A stretch of DNA of 64,000 nucleotides from Methylosinus sp. C49 (GCF_009936375.1 NZ_AP022332.1:1607501-1671500), one strand, 5' to 3'; counted from the stretch's first letter, positions 24,757 to 35,000 are shown. Numbers and translations are program-made. Notes: generated by a model from the letters alone, not told the origin.

Positions 24757-25179
24757 TCATTGAAGTGAATAGTATGGGCCGCTCATCCGCAGCAGCAATT
24801 TCTCATTGTGCGGCCAGCGGCCCTTCATTCGGCAGCCGGCGTCGACGCCATTCTGCCATATCACATTGGCCGCCAGCAGCGCGCCCTGCTGATCGTCATA
24901 GAGAATGATGGAGCGGGGCAGCGGCACGCGCTGGGCGAGGCGCAGCCGAATGCCGCCGCCCGTTCGGTTTCGGTAGAGAAATTCCGTCAAAAAGCGTTCG
25001 TCGCCGTCGAGGATCTTGCCGGACTGCAAATGCACCGGACGCCGCGCCTCCCGACGACGCTCGATGAACGACGGCGGCTCCTCCACGACAACGGAATAAG
25101 TGACGACGCCCTCGCGCGGAAGTATTCGCGACGTGACCGAGCGAAGCCATGCGCCTGCGCCCATGTCTCGCGCCTTCAT
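24757..25179 (-). CDS. PilZ-like domain protein
   Basis: This is a small protein of about 140 residues from the ATG at 25179; in-frame starts at 25164 and a TTG near 25218 are also possible, and the frame stays open to 25365. It carries 'FIERRREARRPVHLQSGKIL' (RxxxR plus following strand) and 'IRLRLAQRVPLPRSIILYD', the layout of PilZ domains that bind cyclic di-GMP. The second box (DxSxxG) is not clean; 'NRTGGGIRLRL' stands in its place, so ligand binding is uncertain. It is divergent from flgE, fitting a role in motility control. Confidence 0.68.
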   Translation of the reverse strand: MKARDMGAGAWLRSVTSRILPREGVVTYSVVVEEPPSFIERRREARRPVHLQSGKILDGDERFLTEFLYRNRTGGGIRLRLAQRVPLPRSIILYDDQQGALLAANVIWQNGVDAGCRMKGRWPHNEKLLLRMSGPYYSLQ

Positions 25180-25414
25180 GCCGTTCAAAAGCGGCTTGAT
25201 CGCATCTCGTCTCGTCAACTCCAACGCCCCTCTAGTCGATCGCGCCGAGCTTCTCGGAAAGTCGAGCCTCCCGTCGGCGTGTGAAAGATAGGAGCGCGAT
25301 ATTATTTCAAGGTTAACCGTTTTCACCGAAAGCGTCATTCGCGCGCAGCCGACAGCCTCACGCAAGCCTCGAGACTTCTAATCCCGGCGTCTCACGGATA
25401 TGAAGGAATGACAG

Positions 25415-26656
25415 ATGACGGCGAGCGCGCTTTTCAACACGTCGGTTATGGGCATGTCGGCGCAGACCACGGCGCTCAGCGCGGTCGCGGAGAACATCTC
25501 CAACTCGAGCACCGTCGGCTATAAAGAGGCGACAACCCATTTCCAGACGCTGTTGACGAGCTTCAACGGCGGCGGCGGGGACGTCGACGGCGGCGTCAGC
25601 GCGAGCAATGTCATTGAAGTCACCAAATCCGGCACCACCCTCACCACGACATCGGCGACCGATCTCGCCATTCAGGGCGACGGATTTTTCGTGGTCAGCG
25701 ACGCCGCCGGCAACAGCTATCTGACGCGCGCCGGCTCATTCCTTCCCGACTCGCAAGGTCGGCTCGTCAATACGGCCGGCTATTATCTCATGGGCTACAG
25801 CTCGTCGGCCGCCTCCGCGCCGACGGATCCGTCCGGTCTCACCGCCGTCGCCATTCCTTATGGCAAGGAGATCGCCACAGCTTCGACGGAGGGCTCGCTG
25901 ACCGCCAATCTTCCGTCCACCGCCTCGACGATCGCCGCGGCGGATCTGCCTTCCGCCAATTCGGCGTCGGCGACCTATTCGAAAAAGACGTCCGTCACCG
26001 CCTATGACAATCTCGGCAATGCCGTGACGCTGGACGTCTATTTTTCCAAAACGTCGTCGAACGAATGGGAAATGTCGGTGTTCGACGCTTCGACTGCGAC
26101 GGATGGCGGCTTCCCTTATTCGTCTGGCGCGCTCGTGACTCAGACACTCAATTTCTCGGCGACAGACGGCAGCATCACCGGCGGCTCCAGCGCGTCGATC
26201 GCCGTTCCGAACGGCTCCACGCTCACGCTAGATCTCAGCGGCATTACGCAGCTCGGCTCTTCCTACTCGGTCTCCAATCCGACGATCAACGGCAATGCGG
26301 CCTCGCAGGTCAGCAGCGTCAGCATCGCGAAGGACGGCACGCTCAGCTATGTGCTCGGCAATGGCCAGTCGGTATCCGCCTATAAAATTCCTCTCGGCAC
26401 GGTCGCGAGCCCGACCAATTTGCAGGCGCTCTCGGGCAACACGTTCGCCGTCACCAAGGAATCCGGCGCGGCCTATCTCGGCGACGCCAATTCTGGAAGC
26501 ATGGGCGCGATCGCATCCGATCAGCTCGAGGGCTCCACGGTCGACCTCGCCACCCAATTGTCGAATATGATCGTCGCGCAGCGCTCCTTCTCCGCCAACA
26601 GCCAGGTGTTCCAGGTCGCGTCCGAAGTGATGCAAGTGCTGAACAATCTGAAGTAA
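25415..26656 (+). CDS. flgE: Flagellar hook protein FlgE
   Basis: This 413-residue protein is the hook subunit. The N-terminal rod/hook motif 'SALFNTSVMGMSAQTTALSAVAENISNSSTVGYKEA' and the C-terminal 'LSNMIVAQRSFSANSQVFQVASEVMQVLNNL' form the coiled-coil D0 region. 'AIQGDGFFVV' and 'LTRAGSFLPDSQGRLVNTAGYYLMGY' are hook-basal body signatures. AAGGA lies 8 bases before the ATG. It opens the plus-strand operon running to fliR and beyond; the 235-base gap to the divergent PilZ-like gene must hold its promoter. Confidence 0.97.
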   Translation: MTASALFNTSVMGMSAQTTALSAVAENISNSSTVGYKEATTHFQTLLTSFNGGGGDVDGGVSASNVIEVTKSGTTLTTTSATDLAIQGDGFFVVSDAAGNSYLTRAGSFLPDSQGRLVNTAGYYLMGYSSSAASAPTDPSGLTAVAIPYGKEIATASTEGSLTANLPSTASTIAAADLPSANSASATYSKKTSVTAYDNLGNAVTLDVYFSKTSSNEWEMSVFDASTATDGGFPYSSGALVTQTLNFSATDGSITGGSSASIAVPNGSTLTLDLSGITQLGSSYSVSNPTINGNAASQVSSVSIAKDGTLSYVLGNGQSVSAYKIPLGTVASPTNLQALSGNTFAVTKESGAAYLGDANSGSMGAIASDQLEGSTVDLATQLSNMIVAQRSFSANSQVFQVASEVMQVLNNLK

Positions 26657-26680
26657 GCGACAAAAAGATAGGCGGTCGCC

Positions 26681-28168
26681 ATGTCACTCACGAATGCCGG
26701 AGCGATCGCCAATCAATCGCTCGGAACGATCGCCGCGCAAATAAATGTCGTATCACGCAACATAGCCGGAGTGAATGTCTCCGGCTATGCGACCAAGACA
26801 GCGCTCGTCTCCACGAGCTCCAATGGCGGCGCGCAGATCGATGGCGTCGCGCGCGCCACCAATGCGGCGCTCGTTCAGAACTCCCTGCAGGCCACCGCTA
26901 TGCAAGCCTCGGCGGCGGCGCTGTCTTCCGGCTTCGATCAGATAGATCAAGCCCTCGGCCTCTCCTCCGGCACGGCGTCCGACACCGGCACGAATCGCTC
27001 GCCGGCGTCGCTGCTCTCGGCGCTGAAGAGCGCGCTGCAGAGCTATAGCGCATCGCCTTCCAGCGCGACGGTTGCGCAAAATGTGCTCTCGAGCGCCAAG
27101 GCGGTGGCCCAGGCGCTCAACACGGCCGATTCGACCGTCCAGCAATTGCGCACGCAGGCCGATAGCGAGATTGCATCTTCAGTCGCGAATATCAACTCGC
27201 TCCTGTCACAGTTCCAGCAGGTGAATTCCGAAATCGTCGCCGGCACGCAGGTCGGACGGGATGTGTCCTCCGCCCTGGATCAGCGCGAGTCCCTGCTCAA
27301 ATCGCTCTCTTCCGAGATCGGCGTCACCACGGTCACGCGCGCCAATAATGATATGGTGATCTACGCCGACGGAGGCGCGACCCTCTTCGAGACGACGGCG
27401 CGATCTGTGACGTTTCAGCCCACAGGCGCCTACACGGCCTCGACGACGGGCAATGCGGTCTATGTCGACGGCGTGCCAGTGACGGGCGCCTCCGCCTCCA
27501 TGGCGATTCAATCCGGCAAGCTGCAAGGCCTCACGCAGCTTCGCGATGTCGTCGCGCCGCAATATCAAAGTCAGCTCGACGAAACCGCGCGCGGGCTGAT
27601 CTCCGCTTTTGCGGAAAGCGATCAATCTGGATTCGGAACGACGGCGCCGGGGCTGTTCACCTATTCCGGCGCGACGTCAGTGCCCGGGGCGAGCGTCGCG
27701 CCGGGCCTCGCCGGCCAGATCATCGTCAATCCGAACGCCGATCCGAGCCAAGGCGGCGACCTCGACAGATTGCGCGACGGCGGCATTTCCGACCCGACCA
27801 ACTCCGCCTATCTCTATAACACGACCGGCGCCGCTGGCTACACGGATCGCATAGACGAGCTCGTCGCATCCTTCTCGACCGCGCAGAGCTTCGATCCTTC
27901 AGCGGGCCTCGGCTCCAGCCTGTCGTTGATAGACTTCGCGACGTCCTCCCTGGGCTGGTTCGAAGCGCAGCGGCAACAGGCGACGGATACGGAATCCTAT
28001 CAGTCGACCCTGCTGTCACAGACCACCGACGCGCTCTCCAACGCGACCGGCGTCAATCTCGATGAGCAGCTGTCCAAAATGCTGGATCTGGAAAACTCCT
28101 ATCAAGCGTCGGCGAAGCTCATCTCGGCCATAGACGCCATGTATACCGCGCTCTTCCAGGCGCTCTGA
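26681..28168 (+). CDS. flgK: Hook-filament junction protein FlgK (HAP1)
   Basis: This 495-residue protein forms the first junction ring between hook and filament. The N-terminal 'GTIAAQINVVSRNIAGVNVSGYATKTALV' and the C-terminal 'DEQLSKMLDLENSYQASAKLISAIDAMYTALF' are the conserved D0 helices. The long middle is Ser/Ala/Thr-rich. It lies 24 bases after flgE and 14 before flgL. Confidence 0.96.
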   Translation: MSLTNAGAIANQSLGTIAAQINVVSRNIAGVNVSGYATKTALVSTSSNGGAQIDGVARATNAALVQNSLQATAMQASAAALSSGFDQIDQALGLSSGTASDTGTNRSPASLLSALKSALQSYSASPSSATVAQNVLSSAKAVAQALNTADSTVQQLRTQADSEIASSVANINSLLSQFQQVNSEIVAGTQVGRDVSSALDQRESLLKSLSSEIGVTTVTRANNDMVIYADGGATLFETTARSVTFQPTGAYTASTTGNAVYVDGVPVTGASASMAIQSGKLQGLTQLRDVVAPQYQSQLDETARGLISAFAESDQSGFGTTAPGLFTYSGATSVPGASVAPGLAGQIIVNPNADPSQGGDLDRLRDGGISDPTNSAYLYNTTGAAGYTDRIDELVASFSTAQSFDPSAGLGSSLSLIDFATSSLGWFEAQRQQATDTESYQSTLLSQTTDALSNATGVNLDEQLSKMLDLENSYQASAKLISAIDAMYTALFQAL

Positions 28169-28182
28169 CGAACGGACGGCAA

Positions 28183-29232
28183 ATGGTCTCGATCACCTCG
28201 ACCCAATCGCTCACCAATGCGCTGCGACGGTCTGTCCTCGACGTTCAGACGCAGCTCTCGAAGACCCAGGCGGAAGTCTCGACCGGCCGCCTCGCCGATA
28301 TCGGCCTCGGCCTCGGTTCCGCGATACAGCAGGACTATTCCTACGGTTTTCGCGCTGATGATCTCGCGGCGCTCACCGCGAGCAATAATGTCATCACGAC
28401 GCGCCTCAGCGCGACGGATACGGCGCTGAGTTCGATCGCCAGCACGGCGCAGAATTTTCTGCAAACGCTGGTCAGCGCCCAATCTGGCGCCGGCAGCGAT
28501 CCCGGCGCCATCAAGGGCTATGCGGAGTCGGGACTGAAGGCTCTGATCTCGACGCTCGACACCAGCGTCGACGGCGTGCAGATTTTCGGCGGCGTCAACA
28601 CCGGCGTCGCGCCACTCGCGGACTATTTCTCTACTTCTCCCTCCACCGCGAAGCAGGCGGTCGATCAGGCGTTTTTCGGCTCCTTCGGCATCGCGCAGGG
28701 CGATTCCGGCGCGAGCGCGATCACCGACCAGCAGATGCAGACGTTTCTCTCGGGTTCATTCGCCGATCTGTTCTCCGCGTCGGGGTGGAGCAGCAATTGG
28801 TCCAGCGCGACGAATGAGACGGTGACGAACAGAATTTCCTTGTCGCAGACGTCCGAGACCTCTGTTTCCGCCAATGAGACAGCCCTGCGCCAGCTCGCTC
28901 AGGCCTATACTATGGTCGCTGATCTCGGCGTCGATTCTTTGAGCAGCTCCGCATATCAACAAATTCTCGAGACTGCATCGGCGACAATGTCTGACGCAAT
29001 ATCCGGGCTCACCAGTCTGCGAGCGACCGTCGGCGTGATGCAGAAGGGTGTCTCGGATGCGAACGACTCGTTGTCGGCGCAGCGTGACATGATCACGACG
29101 CAGATCGGCTCGCTCGAAAACGTCGATCCATATGAGGCGTCGACGCGGCTGAACAATCTGACCACTCAGCTCGAGACGTCGTATACGCTGACCGGAAAAA
29201 TTCAGCAGCTCACGCTGTCGAAATATATCTGA
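28183..29232 (+). CDS. flgL: Hook-filament junction protein FlgL (HAP3)
   Basis: This 349-residue protein is the second junction protein and flagellin relative. The N-terminus 'TSTQSLTNALRRSVLDVQTQLSKTQAEVSTGRLADI' and the C-terminal 'LNNLTTQLETSYTLTGKIQQLTLSKYI' are the flagellin-like terminal helices. It is typically Ser/Thr/Asp rich. It is followed after 27 bases by flaF. Confidence 0.94.
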   Translation: MVSITSTQSLTNALRRSVLDVQTQLSKTQAEVSTGRLADIGLGLGSAIQQDYSYGFRADDLAALTASNNVITTRLSATDTALSSIASTAQNFLQTLVSAQSGAGSDPGAIKGYAESGLKALISTLDTSVDGVQIFGGVNTGVAPLADYFSTSPSTAKQAVDQAFFGSFGIAQGDSGASAITDQQMQTFLSGSFADLFSASGWSSNWSSATNETVTNRISLSQTSETSVSANETALRQLAQAYTMVADLGVDSLSSSAYQQILETASATMSDAISGLTSLRATVGVMQKGVSDANDSLSAQRDMITTQIGSLENVDPYEASTRLNNLTTQLETSYTLTGKIQQLTLSKYI

Positions 29233-29259
29233 GCGAACGCATGACCCGAAGAGAATCGC

Positions 29260-29607
29260 ATGTATCGTAATGTCTATGCTCAGACGGTCGAAGACTCCCC
29301 CGCTGTGGCCCGTGGTCGAGAGCGCGCCTTGCTCGAGAGGGCTATCCGGCTGCTCGCAGTGGCCAAGGTGAAAGGCGTGCGCAGCAGCGAGTCCTTCGAG
29401 GCGACCGCGAATATGCGCCGAATCTGGACTGTCTTCATCGAAGATCTCGGCAGTGACGGAAACGCGCTTCCCGAGGCGTTGCGAGCCTCGCTCATCTCGA
29501 TCGGCCTCTGGATTCTTCGTGAGCTCGAGGCGATCGACTGCGGTAGGTCGGATAATTTCGACGGCGTCATCGAGATCAATCAAATGATCGCCGATGGACT
29601 GAGCTGA
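29260..29607 (+). CDS. flaF: Flagellin biosynthesis regulator FlaF
   Basis: This 115-residue cytosolic protein is typical of alphaproteobacteria, where FlaF promotes flagellin synthesis and secretion and FlbT opposes it. Recognisable segments are 'YAQTVEDSPAVARGRERALLERAIRLL', 'MRRIWTVFIEDL' and 'LRASLISIGLWILRE'. It is 7 bases upstream of flbT. Confidence 0.95.
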   Translation: MYRNVYAQTVEDSPAVARGRERALLERAIRLLAVAKVKGVRSSESFEATANMRRIWTVFIEDLGSDGNALPEALRASLISIGLWILRELEAIDCGRSDNFDGVIEINQMIADGLS

Positions 29608-29614
29608 GGGCGGC

Positions 29615-30025
29615 ATGAATATTTCGTTACGGCGGGGCGAGAAGCTCTATCTCAACGGCGCGGTGATCCGCGCCGATCGAAAGGTCTGCATCGAGCTGCT
29701 CAATGACGTGACCTTCCTGCTCGAGAATCATGTGATGCAGGCGAAGGACGCCACGTCGCCTTTGCGACAGCTGTATTTCGTCGTGCAGCTGATGCTGATG
29801 TCGCCGAACGATACGGCGGCGGCATTGGACATGTGCCGCAGCATGCTGGCGTCCCTCAACACTGCCTTTCCCGACCCTCGAATTCTCAACGGGCTGGCGC
29901 TCGCTGCGAAATATGTCGAGGACAAGCGAATGTTCGATGCGTTGAAGACGATCCGCGCGCTGTTTCCATTCGAGTCCGAGATACTGGCGCCGAACGGGGC
30001 GCAGGACAGCGGCAAAGCAGCCTGA
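29615..30025 (+). CDS. flbT: Flagellin mRNA regulator FlbT
   Basis: This 136-residue regulator, characterised in Caulobacter, binds flagellin mRNA leaders and limits translation until the hook is finished. The signature N-terminus 'ISLRRGEKLYLNGAVIRADRK' and 'FLLENHVMQAKDATSPLRQLYFVVQLMLMSP' are present. GAGGG lies 5 bases before the ATG. The duplicated leaders upstream of the two flagellin genes in this window are obvious candidate targets. Confidence 0.96.
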   Translation: MNISLRRGEKLYLNGAVIRADRKVCIELLNDVTFLLENHVMQAKDATSPLRQLYFVVQLMLMSPNDTAAALDMCRSMLASLNTAFPDPRILNGLALAAKYVEDKRMFDALKTIRALFPFESEILAPNGAQDSGKAA

Positions 30026-30038
30026 GGAGGGCGATACA

Positions 30039-30452
30039 GTGACTGTGACCTCGACGACCGCCGTCACCAATGCGACCTCGAGCTCGAGCTCGACGTCGTC
30101 TTCGAGCAGCTCGACGCAGACGCTGGGCTACGATCAGTTTCTGACGCTTCTCGTGACCGAGATGAAGTATCAGGATCCGACCAAGCCGATGGATCCGACC
30201 GAGACGGTCTCTCAGCTCGCGTCGTTTTCATCGGTCGAGCAGGCGGTCAAGACGAATGCGACGTTGACCTCGATCTTGAACTCCAATCTGCTCACGCAAG
30301 CGAGCTCGTTCATCGGCAAGACGGTGTCGTCCTCGGACGGCTCCACCTCGGGCGTCGTCGCCTCGGTGTCGACATCGAGCTCCGGGGTGACCGCAACTCT
30401 CACCAATGGCGCGACGATTGCTCTCGGGTCGGGCGTCACGGTGAGCGAATGA
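30039..30452 (+). CDS. flgD: Hook cap scaffold FlgD
   Basis: This 137-residue protein is the cap on which hook subunits assemble. It keeps the essential N-terminal region ('[40 protein letters not shown]') after a Ser-rich leader. Like other rhizobial FlgD it is short and lacks the larger C-terminal domains of enteric FlgD. It starts at GTG with GAGGAGG nine bases upstream, and its stop overlaps the fliQ ATG. Confidence 0.95.
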   Translation: MTVTSTTAVTNATSSSSSTSSSSSSTQTLGYDQFLTLLVTEMKYQDPTKPMDPTETVSQLASFSSVEQAVKTNATLTSILNSNLLTQASSFIGKTVSSSDGSTSGVVASVSTSSSGVTATLTNGATIALGSGVTVSE

Positions 30453-30715
30453 ACGAGGCGGACGCGCTCGAGATCATGCAGCGCGCAATCTTCACCGTGC
30501 TCATTGTCTCGAGCCCGGTGGTCGGCGCCGCAATGGCGGTCGGCATCGTCATCGCGCTGCTGCAGGCCCTCACGCAGGTCCAGGAAATGACCTTGACCTT
30601 CGTGCCGAAGATCATCGTGATCTTTGTCGCGCTCGGGCTCTCCGCGCCATTTGTCGGCGCGCAGATCCAAGCGTTCACCGACTATGCGTATTCGCGTATC
30701 GAGAAGGGATTCTGA
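30449..30715 (+). CDS. fliQ: Flagellar export gate protein FliQ
   Basis: This 88-residue two-helix membrane protein is part of the FliPQR export gate. The sequence '[48 protein letters not shown]'-type pattern is diagnostic. It starts in an ATGA overlap with flgD. flhA and fliR follow. Confidence 0.96.
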   Translation: MNEADALEIMQRAIFTVLIVSSPVVGAAMAVGIVIALLQALTQVQEMTLTFVPKIIVIFVALGLSAPFVGAQIQAFTDYAYSRIEKGF

Positions 30716-30768
30716 AAGCGGCCGCGCCCGCGACGTCGCGGGACGCTAGGCGGCGCTGGGGGCGAAAG

Positions 30769-32853
30769 ATGACCGACGTCGCATTGGCAGGTGGCGCGCC
30801 CGAGGGACGCGCGAAGGACGTCGGATTCGCTCTGGCGATCATCTTCATCCTCTGCATTTTTTTCCTGCCGATCCCGCCTTTCCTCATCGACATCGGTCTC
30901 GCGTTCTCGATTGCGCTCGCCGTGCTGATATTGATGGTGTCGCTCTGGATCCAGAAGCCCCTCGAATTTTCGGCCTTTCCGACTATTCTCCTCGTCGCGA
31001 CGATATTGCGTCTCTCGCTCAACATTGCGACGACCCGCCTCATTCTCGGACATGGAGCGGAGGGAACGGCCGCCGCAGGATATATCATCGCCGGCTTTTC
31101 CAAATTGGTGATGAGCGGCGACTTCGTTATCGGTCTCACGGTCTTTGCTATCATCGTAACGGTTAATTTTTTGGTTATCACCAAGGGCGCGACGCGTATT
31201 GCCGAAGTCGGCGCGCGCTTCACGCTCGACTCGATTCCCGGCAAGCAGATGGCGATCGACGCCGATCTCTCGGCCGGGCTGATCGATGAGAAGCAGGCGC
31301 AACTGCGGCGTCGCGAGCTGGAAGAGGAGAGCTCCTTTTTCGGTTCAATGGACGGCGCCTCGAAATTCGTGCGAGGCGACGCTATCGCGGGTCTCGTTAT
31401 TCTCGCGGTGAATATTTTCGGCGGCATCGTTATCGGCGTCACGCGTCATGGCATGCCTTTGTCGAGCGCAGCCGATGTGTTCACCAAGCTCTCCGTCGGC
31501 GAAGGTCTCGTCTCGCAAATTCCAGCGCTCATCGTCTCGCTCGCCGCGGGCCTTCTCGTTTCGAAGGGCGGCACGCGCGGCTCGACCGAGCAGAACATCG
31601 TTCGTCAGCTCGGCAATTATCCGAAGGCGCTCTACGTCGCTTCGTCTCTGCTGTTCGTGCTGGCGATGATGCCGGGGCTGCCGCTCACGCCCTTCATGAT
31701 GCTGGGCGGCGCCATGGCCTTCGTCGCCTATTCCACGCCGAAGCAGGCGGCGAAGCTCCGCGCGAGCGAGCAAGCCAAGAAGGCGGAGGATGACAGGCGC
31801 GCGCAGGCGGAGGCCAAGGATTCGATCCGTGAGTATTTGAAAACTCCGGGCGTCGAGCTCTGTCTCGGCAAGCAGCTGTCCGCCCGTCTGCTGATGTCGC
31901 AGGACGAACTCGCGCATCGCGTCGGCAAGATGCGGCGCAACTTTGCGCGTCAGTATGGCTTCGTGATTCCAGAGATCAAGCTCACCGACGATCTCGCGCT
32001 GAAGCAGAAGAGCTATCAGATCAAGATCCACGGCACTGTCGTGACGACACAGGAATTGCAGCTCGGTCAGCATCTCATCATCGTCGGGCAGGGGCGCCAG
32101 CCCGATCTTCCTGGCGATGAGACGGTCGATCCGGCTTTCGGCCTCAAGTCGTTCTGGATTCCCGATGCGCTCGTCGCCGAGGCGCGGCGCGAAGGATTCG
32201 AGCCTGTCGATCCGATTTCCGTGCTGCTCACGCATCTTTCGGAAGTGCTGCGCAATAATCTCTCGCAGCTCTTGTCCTATCGCGATGCGCGCATGCTGCT
32301 CGATCGTCTGGAGCCCGAATATCGCAAGCTGATCGACGAGATGGTGCCGAATCTCATCTCCAATTCCGGCCTCCATTCTGTGCTCAAGCTGCTGCTCGCC
32401 GAGCGCGTTTCGATTCGCAATCTCGATCTCATTCTGGAGGCGGTCAGCGAGGTCGTTCCTTATGCGCGGCGCGCGGAGCCGATCGTCGAGCACGTGCGGA
32501 CGCGGCTGGCGCCGCAAATTTGCGGCGAGATAGCGGTGAACGGCACGCTTGGCGTGCTCCGTCTCGGCGCGCGCTGGGACTTGTTCTTCCACGAGAGCCT
32601 ACGCCGAGACGCCAAGGGCGAGATCGTCGAGTTCAACGCCGATCCCTCGCTCATCGAGCAGTTCGGCCAGGAGGCCGGGGCGGCGATTCGCGAGCGCATA
32701 GAGCGCGGCGACGTATTCGCGGTGGTGACGACGCCGGAAGCGCGGCCTTACGTAAAAATGATCATCGGTCGTCTCTTCTCGGCGCTACCTATTCTGTCGC
32801 ATCTCGAGATCGCGCGCGGCGTGGAGATCAAATCGCTCGGGACGATTTCGTGA
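30769..32853 (+). CDS. flhA: Flagellar export protein FlhA
   Basis: This 694-residue protein is the large export-apparatus subunit. Eight hydrophobic helices cover residues about 15-320. The cytosolic FHIPEP region is seen around 'LILGHGAEG', '[26 protein letters not shown]' and '[18 protein letters not shown]'. The C-terminal domain (about 350-690) binds chaperone-substrate complexes. Length equals the family norm. Its stop overlaps the GTG of fliR. Confidence 0.97.
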   Translation: MTDVALAGGAPEGRAKDVGFALAIIFILCIFFLPIPPFLIDIGLAFSIALAVLILMVSLWIQKPLEFSAFPTILLVATILRLSLNIATTRLILGHGAEGTAAAGYIIAGFSKLVMSGDFVIGLTVFAIIVTVNFLVITKGATRIAEVGARFTLDSIPGKQMAIDADLSAGLIDEKQAQLRRRELEEESSFFGSMDGASKFVRGDAIAGLVILAVNIFGGIVIGVTRHGMPLSSAADVFTKLSVGEGLVSQIPALIVSLAAGLLVSKGGTRGSTEQNIVRQLGNYPKALYVASSLLFVLAMMPGLPLTPFMMLGGAMAFVAYSTPKQAAKLRASEQAKKAEDDRRAQAEAKDSIREYLKTPGVELCLGKQLSARLLMSQDELAHRVGKMRRNFARQYGFVIPEIKLTDDLALKQKSYQIKIHGTVVTTQELQLGQHLIIVGQGRQPDLPGDETVDPAFGLKSFWIPDALVAEARREGFEPVDPISVLLTHLSEVLRNNLSQLLSYRDARMLLDRLEPEYRKLIDEMVPNLISNSGLHSVLKLLLAERVSIRNLDLILEAVSEVVPYARRAEPIVEHVRTRLAPQICGEIAVNGTLGVLRLGARWDLFFHESLRRDAKGEIVEFNADPSLIEQFGQEAGAAIRERIERGDVFAVVTTPEARPYVKMIIGRLFSALPILSHLEIARGVEIKSLGTIS

Positions 32854-33605
32854 CGGCGGGGCTGACGAGCGTCGTCACGACGCTCTTCGTGCTATTCTGC
32901 AGGATCGGCGGCTGCATCATGACGATACCTGGCTTTTCGAGCCAGAGGGTGCCGGTGCGCGCGCGATTGTTCATCGCTATCGGATTGACGGTCGCATTGG
33001 CCCCCGCGCTCGCCGACGTCGTGACGCCAGTGGTGGAGAACGCCACGCCGGGCGGCGTTCTCTTCGTCGTGCTCGGGGAGCTTGTCATCGGCGTGCTGAT
33101 CGGCTCGATGGCGAGGCTGTTCTTCTTCGCGCTGGAGACGTTGACGACGGCGGCGGCGATGACGACCGGCCTCGGAAATATTTTGGGAGCGGCGATCGAG
33201 GAGACCGAGACGCTGCCGGCGATGAGCTCTTTCATCATGCTCGGCGCGACGACGCTCATCTTCGTGCTGGATCAGCATTGGGAGATGATTCGTGGCCTTT
33301 TCGCATCCTATTCTGCAATTCCCGTGAGGGATGGAATGCCGGTGGACGGCATGTTGCGGGAGTATTCGAATGTGCTGTCGCAGTCGTTCCTGCTCGCATT
33401 GCGCATCAGCAGCCCGTTTCTTTTGTTCGGCTTCATCGTCAATCTCGCCTTTGGCTTTCTCAATCGCATGACGCCGTCGGTTCCGGTCTATTTCGTCTCG
33501 ACGCCGCTGCTAATCGGGCTCGGCATCTATTGGTTCTATGTGATGGCGGATGATTTCTTCACGGCTTTCGCCTCGGCGTTCGGCGCTTGGCTCTTGTCGG
33601 GATAA
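32850..33605 (+). CDS. fliR: Flagellar export gate protein FliR
   Basis: This 251-residue polytopic membrane protein is the third export gate subunit. It starts at the GTG overlapping the flhA stop (GTGA). About six hydrophobic segments occur, with '[30 protein letters not shown]' and '[40 protein letters not shown]' as family landmarks. Its TAA shares its last base with the next ATG (TAATG). Confidence 0.95.
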   Translation: MTAGLTSVVTTLFVLFCRIGGCIMTIPGFSSQRVPVRARLFIAIGLTVALAPALADVVTPVVENATPGGVLFVVLGELVIGVLIGSMARLFFFALETLTTAAAMTTGLGNILGAAIEETETLPAMSSFIMLGATTLIFVLDQHWEMIRGLFASYSAIPVRDGMPVDGMLREYSNVLSQSFLLALRISSPFLLFGFIVNLAFGFLNRMTPSVPVYFVSTPLLIGLGIYWFYVMADDFFTAFASAFGAWLLSG

Positions 33606-34003
33606 TGGCGATGAATTGGAAAAATCAGCGGCGGATTCTCGCGGTGCACGAGCAATTGCATCGCATAGAGGTGGGGCGCTTGTCTCGGCTCGAGCGAAGG
33701 GCGCTGGAATTGAAGGAGGAGGAGACGCGAATTGTCGAATGCCTCGACGACAACCGCACGATGATCGCGCTCTTCCCCGAGGTGGTGCTGCAAAGGCTGA
33801 AAGCCAATATTCGCCAGCAGCAAGAGCTTCGCAAGGAGGTCGATCGGCAGACGAGCGTGACCTTGGAGCAGGCCAAGCGCGTGAAGCAGGCGGAGCGGCT
33901 CGTCGCCGACGCTCAGATGGAGCGCGACCGTGCTATGGAGGCGGAGGCGCTGCGTGAGGTGATCGAGCATTGCGCGAGGGCGCGCGACTTCAGCGCGCCG
34001 TAA
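33605..34003 (+). CDS. FliJ-like coiled-coil protein
   Basis: This 132-residue, almost entirely helical and charged protein has heptad-like Leu spacing ('LAVHEQLHRIEVGRLSRLERRALELKEEETRIVE') and a second helix from 'LKANIRQQQELRKEVDRQ'. Size, composition and position after fliR suggest a FliJ-type export chaperone, and no other fliJ candidate exists in the window; FliJ diverges too far for a sure call. The ATG overlaps the fliR stop; an ATG six bases later is an alternative. Confidence 0.75.
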   Translation: MAMNWKNQRRILAVHEQLHRIEVGRLSRLERRALELKEEETRIVECLDDNRTMIALFPEVVLQRLKANIRQQQELRKEVDRQTSVTLEQAKRVKQAERLVADAQMERDRAMEAEALREVIEHCARARDFSAP

Positions 34004-34046
34004 GTCTGCGCATGTAGAAAAGTCGCAGTCGAAGGATTGGAGACCG

Positions 34047-34514
34047 ATGTCGATCTTTCCAGCAACTGATCTCGTCACGGAAGTCGCCAGAGCCGCGGAT
34101 CCTGTTCGTCGCAATGCGGCGGTCACGCGCCTCAGCGACGTCTCCAACGCTACGCCGACCAATGTCGATGGCTTTGCGGCCGTTGTCGCGGATAATGGCA
34201 AGGGGTCGATATCGGCCAAGCCGTTCGTCGCGACGCCGGTGGTCTGGGATGGGACGGCGGCTGTGACGCGGGCGACGATTCGGCCCGGTGAAGCGACGCA
34301 GAAATTCGAGGCGTTTATCATTCAATCGTCGCTGGAAACGATGCTTCCGAAATCGGAAAACGGCTACTTCGGTCATGGGACCGCGGGCGATGTATGGCGC
34401 TCGATGATCGCCGAGCAGATCGGCGATCAGATCGCGAAAGCGGGCGGCCTCGGACTGCGCAAGCTGCTCGATCGCAATTTGGCGTCGAGCGACGAGCGCG
34501 CAAAGACATCATGA
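34047..34514 (+). CDS. flgJ: Rod-binding protein, FlgJ N-domain/CheL type
   Basis: This 155-residue protein contains the rod-binding domain: 'ATQKFEAFIIQSSLETMLPKSENGYFGHGTAGDVWRSMIAEQIGDQIAKAGGLGL'-type sequence at residues 80-140. The muramidase domain of enteric FlgJ is missing, as usual in alphaproteobacteria, where a separate lytic transglycosylase is used; one is encoded at 49976-50632. It probably caps and guides rod assembly in the periplasm. Confidence 0.88.
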   Translation: MSIFPATDLVTEVARAADPVRRNAAVTRLSDVSNATPTNVDGFAAVVADNGKGSISAKPFVATPVVWDGTAAVTRATIRPGEATQKFEAFIIQSSLETMLPKSENGYFGHGTAGDVWRSMIAEQIGDQIAKAGGLGLRKLLDRNLASSDERAKTS

Positions 34515-34570
34515 GGTCGTCGACGCTGTCGACGATCGGTGATTGAACTCGGTTCGAATGGATATGGGAT

Positions 34571-34984
34571 ATGGCTGCGCATCGATATAGCGATGAGAGA
34601 ATGAGTGGAGCGCCATTTCGGAGCGATCATGCTCAGGAGGCGCGGCGTGCGGCTTTCGTCGGCTGCGTCGATCGGCTGACCCGGCTGATAGAGCGCGAGA
34701 CGGAGGCGCTGCGATCACGCGCCAATGTCGACTTCGAGGATTTCAACGCGCGCAAGACGCACGCGCTGTTGGAGTTTTCGCGCGCCTCGCGCGCGTATGC
34801 GGCCCCGCGTTCGGCGGCGATCGAAGCGAAGATCGAATTGCTGCGCGCGACGCTCGTCGAAAATGGACAACTGCTGGAACGGCGGCTTCGCGCGATGCGC
34901 GAAATTGCCGGCATCATGATCTGCACGATCGAGCTTGCGGAGTCGGACGGAACTTATTCCACGAGAGCGTCTTTGGAACGTTGA
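34571..34984 (+). CDS. flgN: FlgN-like flagellar export chaperone
   Basis: This protein of up to 137 residues is mostly helical. The pattern 'VDRLTRLIERETEALRSRANVDFEDFNARKTHALLEFSRASRA' and the end 'REIAGIMICTIELAESDGTYS' match the rhizobial FlgN-type proteins as I remember them. FlgN chaperones the hook-filament junction proteins FlgK and FlgL, both encoded upstream. ATGs at 34571 and 34601 are both possible starts. Confidence 0.78.
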   Translation: MAAHRYSDERMSGAPFRSDHAQEARRAAFVGCVDRLTRLIERETEALRSRANVDFEDFNARKTHALLEFSRASRAYAAPRSAAIEAKIELLRATLVENGQLLERRLRAMREIAGIMICTIELAESDGTYSTRASLER

Positions 34985-35000
34985 TCTTGGAGTCCTATCG

